From the NCBI GenBank assembly GCA_002348185.1, contig DDYW01000116.1, positions 1 through 38,911 on the forward strand: a stretch of 38,911 bases of DNA, read 5' to 3'. Shown one piece after another: positions 7,936 to 14,458 of this stretch (within the stretch, counting starts at the first letter, position 1; each line of letters begins with the position of its first letter). A program made the translations under genes and the position numbers. The notes below the pieces were generated by a model, which had not been told where the DNA came from, did no database searches, and saw only the letters and a list, made by a program, of their open reading frames with translations. This DNA comes from Candidatus Hydrogenedentes bacterium UBA2224 (lineage in GTDB: Bacteria > Hydrogenedentota > Hydrogenedentia > Hydrogenedentales > SLHB01).

Positions 7936-10900
7936 ATGACAAAGTCAATTCGCTTCGGTTGCGCGTGTGCTGCGCTTTTCGCAATTTCGACAGGTGCGAA
8001 TGCTCTGTCAGCAGTTATCGAGGTGAATAAACCGGCATGGGTTACGGACCAACAGCCGGCAGAATACACCCGGTATTACGCTCCGCTCGCGGTGTTCTTT
8101 GAAGGATGGAAATCCGAGCCACGCGACGAAATTGTCGAATACACATGGGATTTTGGCGATGGTAGCGAGCCGTTTCGGGGTTTTAACGCCGCTCATGTAT
8201 ACGAACAGCCTGGAGATTACACGGCTACCCTCACAGTTACGGACTTAAGTGAGCGCTCTGTCTCCATGACCGTTGATGTCGAGGTTTGGGAGCGCAACGG
8301 TACGAAGTACTACGTAGATTCGGTCTTGGGCAACGACGCCAACGCGGGCACCAGCCCTGGCACAGGCGCGTGGAGAACGGCGACCCATGCGTTTGAAGGA
8401 ATTGCTGCGTCCCGTTACAAGCCGGGTGATGAAATCCTCTTCAAACGGGGGCAGACGTTTGAGTTTGTCAGCAATTCCGTGGTGATTCCTCATTGGCCCA
8501 AGGGAGGGTATGTGTTTCGAGCCTATGGCACGGGAGACAAACCAATCATCAAAGCCGCAGATCCGGGTGGTGGGTTCTTCTTCAAGGTGCAAGGAGTGGG
8601 CCTTCAGTTTGTCTCGTTTGTCGACCTCACGTTTGACTGTGCCCCGGCGAACGGTGACCTTGTGTACTTTTTGTTTGGACCAGGGGGCGGGACGACGATT
8701 CTCTTTCTTCGGGTTGATCTTGTGAACCCCGCCTATGGTTGGGTTTGGGCGCAGTATCTGGACGGCCCGGAACAGGTGTCTGGGTTCTTTCTCGTGGATT
8801 GCACAAGCACAGGTAGTATTGATAACTATCAGCTAGGGGGATGCACGGAAGTTCACGTGGGTGGAGGGGGGCGGCGGTGGGCTCTTCTCAACAACAATTT
8901 TGATACAGCGTACAACCATGTCGCTTATACTTATACACTCATAAGTGCTGTGATCGATGGCAACACATTTAATCGCCCTGCTTTTGGGAGGACCGCGTTC
9001 CGCAATACAGGAAGCGCCACCGAATCTTCAAATTTATGGGTAAGCAATAATCTATTTAAAGGATGGATAGATCCACAAACGGACGGCAGGGCACATAACG
9101 GAGGCGGCACCCGGTACAACTACCTTCTAGTGAACTTCGGTCCGAATGACGTGGGAGCAAAGTATGGGACGTGCTTGGTCTTTGAGAACAATGTAGTCCA
9201 GGATGCAGAGGCCTTGATGAATCTGGGCGGTTGGGAGCATACAATTGTCCGTAACAACACGTTTACGACTGTTGACCCTTCGAATGTGGAGAAGTTTCAC
9301 ATTGGCCACAATTACAACTGGGTAACACGTCCCTGCTATGACGTGCAAGTAATTGAAAATGTCTTTGAATGCACGGGGACCCTCCGACAAGGATTCACTT
9401 CGGCAATGATTGCCCTTTGGGAATACACCAATGTCGAATACGAAGGACGGACTTCCCATCAAGATATCGTAATTGGGCGGAATGTTTTCAGAACAAGCGA
9501 TGCCAACGTCAAGTTCATCTCCGTTCCCCCAGACGAAGCCCAGTACGCCGGGCTGGTCTCGGAAAACAACCTGATCTATTGTTCGAATGCCACCGCGCCG
9601 CTGTTTACCCGCCGGACGGCGACGCCGACCTTCTACACCCTCCCGCAGTGGCGGCTGTTGACGGGCAATGACCAGGCCACGCAGGTCCACACCAACCCCA
9701 ACTTGCCGGTGCCGGGCTGGGCCAAGGCGCCCGCGGCCGACGAGACCAGCCCGATCCCCGTGGCGTACGATCGGGTGGAAGTCACCAGCGGGGCGGGCTT
9801 GCGCGAAGTACGGCTCTGGGCGCGCCTCAACGACGGCGCCTGGACGGATACGGGTATGCGGGCTTCCGGCACCTCGGGGGCGTTTTCGTATCCCGCGACC
9901 GGCGGCGCCGGCCGCTACCATTTCGCCACCCAGGCCGTGGACACGGCGGGCAACGCCTCGCTCGCGCCGATCGGGCCGGGCGCGGCGGTCACGTATTACA
10001 CCGGCGGCGCGCCGACCGACACCACCGCGCCCAACCCGGGCGTGCTGACGGCCCCGGCGTCCACCTCGGTGAGCCCGATTGCCGTGTCCTACTCGGGCGC
10101 GGCCGACGAACCGGACGGCAGCGGACTGAAATCCGTGGAACTCTGGGTCAAAAAGGCGTCCGTGGGCGAGTGGGGCCCAACGGGATTGAAACAGACCGGC
10201 GCTTCGGGCTCGTTCAGCTATGCCGTGAGCGCGCCGGGCGCCGAAACGTATTATTTCGCGATTTGCGCCGAGGACAACGTGGGCAACGTCTCGCCCCTTC
10301 CCTCGGGCGACGGCCAGGCGGCGACCGTCTTCAGCGACGTGCCCAAAGACACGATCGCGCCCACCACGGGGTCATTGAACGTCCCGGCCGTCACGAAAAC
10401 ATCGCCCATCAGCATTGCGTATTCCGGGGTGCTGGATGAAGGTGGAAGCGGCCTCAAACGGGTCGTCTTGTGGGCCAAGGTGAACGGGGGCTCGTGGCTC
10501 AGCACCGGCCTGGCCAGCACTCAGGCCGCGGGTAGTTTCGCGTACTCGCCCGCCGCGGGCGACGGGCCTTACGAGTTTGCCCTCCGCGCGGAGGACAACG
10601 CCGGCAATCTGTCGCCCGTGCCTTCCGGCGCCGGCGCGCCGTGCCTGTTCGATGCCACGCCTCCGGCCGCGGGTACGTTGACCGCGCCGCAATACACGAA
10701 AGCCACGCCCATCAAGGTCTCCTACAGCGGCGTGTCGGACGGGGATGGCAGCGGGCTCAAAAAAGTCTATTTCTGGTTCCGCAAAGACGGGGGGGCCTGG
10801 CAGAATTCGAACCTGACCCTGACGTCGGCGTCGGGCTCCTTCAACAGCAGCCCCGGCCAGAATGGAACCTACGAATATGCCCTGCGCGTGGAAGACAACG

Positions 10901-11868
10901 CGGGCAACCTCTCGCCGCTTCCCGCCGGTGCGGGGCAGGCCGTCACGGTCTATGACACCGTGCTTCCCGCGCTCGGTTCCCTGGCCGCGCCTCCCCAGGA
11001 AAACGCGCCGCCGATCTCCGTCACGTACAGCGGCGTCCAGGACGACCGGAGCGGCGTGAAAACGGTGTATCTGTGGTTCAAAAAGGGCAAGGACAAATGG
11101 CAGGATTCCGGGCTTGCGTCGGCCGCTGCCGCGGGGTCGTTCCCTTTCAATGGCATGACCGGCGATGACACCTACTACTTTGCCCTGCGCGTGGAAGACA
11201 ACGCCGGCAACATCACGGCGGTGCCCTCACGCGACGGGGACGCCAGCACCGTCTACGACACGCGGTTCAGCCCTGGAACCGCCTCTTCACCGCAATACGC
11301 CACGGCGGCGCCCATCACGGTCACGTATTCCGGCGCGCGGGCTGACGGCAGCGCCATCACGTCCGTCCGGCTGTGGTACAAGAAGGGGCTGTCCGGAACC
11401 TGGACCAACAGCGGCCTCACATCTTCCGGCGAATCCGGCCAGTTCGCCTTCACCGGGCTCTCCGGCGACGATACGTACTGTTTCGCGACGCAGGCCGAGA
11501 ATACCCAGGGCGCCCTGACCCCCGCCCCGCAATCGGGCGACGGCGACACGCAGACCATCTATGACACCACCCCGCCCAATCCGGGCAATATGGCCTCGCC
11601 GCAGTATTCCCGCCAGGCGCCCATCACGCTCACGTATACCGGCGCCAGCGATGCCGGCAGCGGCCTCAAGCAGGTCCGCCTCTGGTTCAAGAAGGGCTAT
11701 GGCGGCGCGTGGCAGGACAGCGGACTGCGCAGCGCCGAGCCGGACGGCTCGTTTACGTTCAGCCAGATGACGGGCGATGATGCCTATTTCTTTTTCCTGC
11801 AAGCCGAAGACAACGCGGGCCAGGTATCGTCTGCGCCCAGCGATGCGCTAGTGTTCGGGGGAGGGTGA
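7936..11868 (+). CDS. Giant secreted protein: PKD, parallel beta-helix, seven Ig-like repeats
   Basis: This exported protein of 1310 residues starts with a Sec signal peptide (about 1-26, ending ANALSA). A PKD-like domain follows, with the diagnostic YTWDFGDGS and HVYEQPGDYTATLTVTD (about 50-118). A right-handed parallel beta-helix comes next; it begins with YYVDSVLGNDANAGTSPGTG, the opening typical of DUF1565-like pectate-lyase-fold proteins, and runs to about residue 580. The rest (about 598-1310) is seven tandem Ig-like repeats of about 100 residues. Each has an SPIxVxYSG strand, SGLKxVxLWxKK, a GxF strand and AEDNAGNxSPxPSGDG. The protein ends DALVFGGG with no visible anchor, PEP-CTERM or type IX sorting signal. 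Adhesion or polysaccharide binding/lysis is plausible but unproven. The ATG at 7936 has only a weak ribosome-binding site. GC composition shifts sharply upward near codon 535. Confidence 0.85.
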   Translation: MTKSIRFGCACAALFAISTGANALSAVIEVNKPAWVTDQQPAEYTRYYAPLAVFFEGWKSEPRDEIVEYTWDFGDGSEPFRGFNAAHVYEQPGDYTATLTVTDLSERSVSMTVDVEVWERNGTKYYVDSVLGNDANAGTSPGTGAWRTATHAFEGIAASRYKPGDEILFKRGQTFEFVSNSVVIPHWPKGGYVFRAYGTGDKPIIKAADPGGGFFFKVQGVGLQFVSFVDLTFDCAPANGDLVYFLFGPGGGTTILFLRVDLVNPAYGWVWAQYLDGPEQVSGFFLVDCTSTGSIDNYQLGGCTEVHVGGGGRRWALLNNNFDTAYNHVAYTYTLISAVIDGNTFNRPAFGRTAFRNTGSATESSNLWVSNNLFKGWIDPQTDGRAHNGGGTRYNYLLVNFGPNDVGAKYGTCLVFENNVVQDAEALMNLGGWEHTIVRNNTFTTVDPSNVEKFHIGHNYNWVTRPCYDVQVIENVFECTGTLRQGFTSAMIALWEYTNVEYEGRTSHQDIVIGRNVFRTSDANVKFISVPPDEAQYAGLVSENNLIYCSNATAPLFTRRTATPTFYTLPQWRLLTGNDQATQVHTNPNLPVPGWAKAPAADETSPIPVAYDRVEVTSGAGLREVRLWARLNDGAWTDTGMRASGTSGAFSYPATGGAGRYHFATQAVDTAGNASLAPIGPGAAVTYYTGGAPTDTTAPNPGVLTAPASTSVSPIAVSYSGAADEPDGSGLKSVELWVKKASVGEWGPTGLKQTGASGSFSYAVSAPGAETYYFAICAEDNVGNVSPLPSGDGQAATVFSDVPKDTIAPTTGSLNVPAVTKTSPISIAYSGVLDEGGSGLKRVVLWAKVNGGSWLSTGLASTQAAGSFAYSPAAGDGPYEFALRAEDNAGNLSPVPSGAGAPCLFDATPPAAGTLTAPQYTKATPIKVSYSGVSDGDGSGLKKVYFWFRKDGGAWQNSNLTLTSASGSFNSSPGQNGTYEYALRVEDNAGNLSPLPAGAGQAVTVYDTVLPALGSLAAPPQENAPPISVTYSGVQDDRSGVKTVYLWFKKGKDKWQDSGLASAAAAGSFPFNGMTGDDTYYFALRVEDNAGNITAVPSRDGDASTVYDTRFSPGTASSPQYATAAPITVTYSGARADGSAITSVRLWYKKGLSGTWTNSGLTSSGESGQFAFTGLSGDDTYCFATQAENTQGALTPAPQSGDGDTQTIYDTTPPNPGNMASPQYSRQAPITLTYTGASDAGSGLKQVRLWFKKGYGGAWQDSGLRSAEPDGSFTFSQMTGDDAYFFFLQAEDNAGQVSSAPSDALVFGGG
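9727..11865 (+). repeat. Seven tandem ~300-bp Ig-like coding repeats
   Basis: Seven in-frame repeats of about 300 bases each form the stalk of the secreted protein. They begin near 9727, 10042, 10372, 10675, 10978, 11278 and 11587. The units share a TAPQYTKxxPIxVxYSG opening, an SGLKxVxLWFKKG core and a closing AEDNAGNLSPxPSG followed by xxVYDTTxPxxG. They have diverged at the DNA level, which suggests an old expansion. The linker between units is Asp-Thr-Pro-rich. Confidence 0.85.
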
Positions 11869-11900
11869 TCAGGTCCCGGGACGATGGGATGGGGAGGACC

Positions 11901-11930
11901 AGGCCCCGCTGCTCCGCGCAGCGGGGCCTT
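11901..11930 (+). terminator. Strong hairpin, likely terminator of the secreted-protein gene
   Basis: A perfect 12-bp GC-rich stem (AGGCCCCGCTGC at 11901-11912 and GCAGCGGGGCCT at 11918-11929) with a 5-base loop stands 33 bases after the stop codon. The T tract after it is weak (TTCCGTATGTT), so termination may be incomplete or factor-assisted. Confidence 0.7.
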
Positions 11931-12090
11931 CCGTATGTTCGGGCCCGGCATTTTGTGCCGTGGTCTCGCCGGCGCGAAAACAATGTGTTGGCATGCGGGA
12001 TTCGCTACAATGAGGCCGCGGGCCCGAGAGCCTCGTGAACGGCCCTCTTTCGCCCGTCTACAACCGCTTACCCAGGGAGTCAGCAGCACC

Positions 12091-13677
12091 ATGAACCTCA
12101 TACGTCCGATTTTCATTCTTGCAGTCCTGTGGATGTTCGCGGCAGGCGCGGCGATGTCCGCACAGACCGCTTTTCCTCCCCTGCCGGAGAAGGCCCCGGG
12201 AACGCACACCGGCCTCGACGCCACCGCGCACGCGGGCGCGCACTCCTTCACGCTCGGGGACCCCGTCGTGGGCTGCACATACTTCTACTGGTACGACGTG
12301 GAATCGGGCGCGCACATCACCAATGGGGATGGTTCCGATGCGTTGACCACCCACCCCGCGGATATGACCGATCTCAGCTACCGGAGCGCGTCGTGGCACC
12401 GGACGCAGATGGAAGACATGCTCGATGCCGGCATCGATTTTCTGATGCCCGTGTTCTGGGGTGTGCCGGGCCAGTATGACGGCTGGAGTTTCGCGGGATT
12501 GCCCCCCCTGGTCGAGGCCCACAACGCCCTGCTTGCCGAAGGCAAGCAGCCGCCTCGCATTGGCATGTTCTTTGACACCAGCATTCTGCGCTTCAACGCG
12601 TACGGGAACGGGGGCGAAACGTACCACGTCGATCTCACGACCGTGTTCGGCCGGCAATGGCTCTACACCTGCATCCGCGATTTCTTCAGCCTGATTCCCC
12701 CGGAGAAGTGGGCGCGGGTCGATGGGAAACCCATCCTCTTTCTGTATGCCGGCTCGTTTGCCAGCGCGCAGACGCCCGAACAGTTTCAGGACGTGCGCGC
12801 CTGGTTTCAGCGGGATTTTGGCTGCCAGCCGTTCATCGTAAAGATGCGGGACTGGCAGGGCGAGGCCGACGCACAGTACCAGTGGGGCGGCGCCATCCAG
12901 CTCATGCTCGACAAGCAGGTGGCCGCGCTTGGCCCCGGCTACGATCACAGCGCCGTGCCCGGACGGGAGCCCCTGGTCGTCGATCGCGAGTATGGCAGGC
13001 ACTATGCCAGCCACTGGCTGCGCATCCTGCGCATGCCCGTCGATCTGAGGCCGTGGATGGTTCACGTCGAAACCTGGAACGAATGGCACGAAGGCACCGA
13101 CATCGCCGAATCGCGCGAGTACGGTCGCCTCTTCATTGTGCTCACCCGGGTGTTCTCGGACATGTGGCACGCCAAACAGCTCCTGAACCCCGTGGGCCCG
13201 TTCATCGATGCCCGCTCCGTGGCGTGGGAAGGCGGAGCCGACAACGGCATCGCCGTCCGGCAGAGCAACGGCGACGGCGCCTGGCGCACGATCGACGCCG
13301 ACGGGCGAAACGGGGTGGTTTCCCACAAAAACGCGGAGACACCGGATAACCGCTACCTCTATTTCGATGTCGATGACGGGTTTGCCCTGATCCTCAACGG
13401 CGGCGCGGCCTCTGTCGAGGTCACCTACCGGGATTCCGGCTGTGAGACCTTCGCCATCGAATACGACAGCACCGATCTGGAGAGCGGGCCTGTCAGTGGT
13501 TCCTTCCGTCACGGCGGCGATGTCGCGCTCGGGCAGACAGACGCATGGAATACCGCGACCTTTGACCTCGAAGAGTGCCGCTTCGACAACCGGGCCAATG
13601 GCGCCGATTTCCGGTTGGCCGTCCGGGGAGGCGAAAAGGAACTCGCCGTGTGCAGGGTGGCCGTTACCCGGAAGTAG
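12091..13677 (+). CDS. Secreted DUF5010/GH99-like glycoside hydrolase
   Basis: This predicted exported hydrolase has 528 residues. A signal peptide (about 1-26, ending MSAQ) leads to a TIM-barrel-like domain with TYFYWYD near residue 63, a segment about arriving at a described location (LDAGIDFLMPVFWG), and ETWNEWHEGTD near 327-337. The E-W-H-E arrangement (Glu331 and Glu334) matches the motif that holds the catalytic pair in GH99 endo-mannosidases, as I recall it. Related DUF5010 and WbsX-type proteins share it. The C-terminal part (about 395-528) is a beta-rich accessory domain. The ATG at 12091 is chosen because AGGGAG lies 11 bases upstream and a signal peptide follows directly; the open frame extends back through the terminator hairpin, which is unlikely to be coding. 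The likely substrate is an alpha-mannoside or similar glycan, not determined. The 3' end overlaps the convergent kinase gene by 14 bases. Confidence 0.75.
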   Translation: MNLIRPIFILAVLWMFAAGAAMSAQTAFPPLPEKAPGTHTGLDATAHAGAHSFTLGDPVVGCTYFYWYDVESGAHITNGDGSDALTTHPADMTDLSYRSASWHRTQMEDMLDAGIDFLMPVFWGVPGQYDGWSFAGLPPLVEAHNALLAEGKQPPRIGMFFDTSILRFNAYGNGGETYHVDLTTVFGRQWLYTCIRDFFSLIPPEKWARVDGKPILFLYAGSFASAQTPEQFQDVRAWFQRDFGCQPFIVKMRDWQGEADAQYQWGGAIQLMLDKQVAALGPGYDHSAVPGREPLVVDREYGRHYASHWLRILRMPVDLRPWMVHVETWNEWHEGTDIAESREYGRLFIVLTRVFSDMWHAKQLLNPVGPFIDARSVAWEGGADNGIAVRQSNGDGAWRTIDADGRNGVVSHKNAETPDNRYLYFDVDDGFALILNGGAASVEVTYRDSGCETFAIEYDSTDLESGPVSGSFRHGGDVALGQTDAWNTATFDLEECRFDNRANGADFRLAVRGGEKELAVCRVAVTRK

Positions 13678-14341
13678 GGTCAACGCAGCCCGGCGCGTTG
13701 TCCACCAGGTGCGCCACGCGTTCCACCGAACGTTCAAGAGGACCGTCGCCCGGCACCACCAGGTCGGCGCAGGCCCGCGTGGGCAGCACATACCGCTCGG
13801 CCATCGGCCGGACGAATCGCTCGAATTGCTCGCGGACCTGCGCCTCGCTCCGGCCCCGCTCCACACGGTCCCGGACAATTCGCCGCGCTAGACAGCGTTC
13901 GGCCGGCAACTCGACGTACACCCGCGCCGCGGCCAGGCGTCGCAGGGCATCCGGCCACAGGGCGAAGAGCCCTTCCACCATCACTATGGGCCGCGGTTCG
14001 AGCCGAATACGCTCTTTCGCGCGGGTATGAGTGGTGTAGTCGTAAATGGGCCGCTCGACGGCGTTCCCCGCGATGACCTCCGCAAGCTGGTCCGTCAGCA
14101 ACGCCCAATCAATGGCTTCCGGCGCATCGAAATTGCATCGCATCCGCTCTTCCATGGGCAGGTGCGCCTGATCGCGGTAATACGCGTCGATGGGGAGCAC
14201 GGCGGTGTTCTCCGGCTCCCAAAAGGCCCGCAGGGCCTCCACCAGGGTGGATTTTCCCGAGCAGGAGGGTCCCCCTATGGCTACGACGGCAACGGAGGCG
14301 CGCATTGATCGAATCCCGGTGCTTGCGTCATGCTTATCCAT
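13664..14341 (-). CDS. Uridine kinase-like P-loop nucleoside kinase
   Basis: This cytoplasmic kinase of 225 residues belongs to the uridine kinase/phosphoribulokinase family, which phosphorylates uridine or cytidine in pyrimidine salvage. Visible motifs are the Walker A loop GGPSCSGKST (about residues 23-32), DAYYRDQAHLPMEER with NFDAPEAID (the Udk substrate-binding stretch), YDYTTHTR, a Walker B-like IVMVEGLFAL, and RRIVRDRVERGR, the lid. All are in the family order and the length is normal for Udk. The frame extends to 14473, but the ATG at 14339-14341 is preferred, with CAGGG just upstream; an ATG at 14305 would start directly before the P-loop strand and is the alternative. It converges on and overlaps the DUF5010 gene end. 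No nucleotide-metabolism gene adjoins it, so the precise substrate is uncertain. Confidence 0.8.
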   Translation of the reverse strand: MDKHDASTGIRSMRASVAVVAIGGPSCSGKSTLVEALRAFWEPENTAVLPIDAYYRDQAHLPMEERMRCNFDAPEAIDWALLTDQLAEVIAGNAVERPIYDYTTHTRAKERIRLEPRPIVMVEGLFALWPDALRRLAAARVYVELPAERCLARRIVRDRVERGRSEAQVREQFERFVRPMAERYVLPTRACADLVVPGDGPLERSVERVAHLVDNAPGCVDPTSG

Positions 14342-14458
14342 AATGCCCTGAGTATACAGGGCGATTCTTCCCTTTTCTCGGATACATGAGAGGAATGAAC
14401 GCCGGGGCGTGTCGGACCAGGGGCTGTGGCGGGTGAACCGATGGAGGGGCCGGCAAAA

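Larger units (their letters stand above)
4665..9540. other. Lower-GC compositional island (probable acquired cassette)
   Basis: By eye, bases and third codon positions are much less GC-biased here than in the genes on either side; the content was not computed. The change is visible just after the broken glycosyltransferase (around 4665-4690) and ends abruptly near 9540, inside the coding region of the giant secreted protein. The island holds two genes on the minus strand, opposite to the flanking polysaccharide genes, and the first 535 or so codons of the secreted protein. It also has the longest gene-poor gaps of this half of the window. No transposase, integrase or tRNA marks its edges, so homologous recombination between surface-glycan loci is a more likely route than a mobile element. 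Confidence 0.65.

Noticed and set aside
11988..12011. TTGGCA and TACAAT or a sigma54-like GG/GC pair before the DUF5010 gene
   Set aside because: The spacing is wrong for both: 12 bases between sigma70 boxes, and 12 instead of 10 bases between the GG and GC elements of sigma54.
11884..12090. Upstream extension of the DUF5010 gene
   Set aside because: It would run through the 12-bp terminator-like hairpin and place the signal peptide in the middle of the protein. The ATG at 12091 has a ribosome-binding site.
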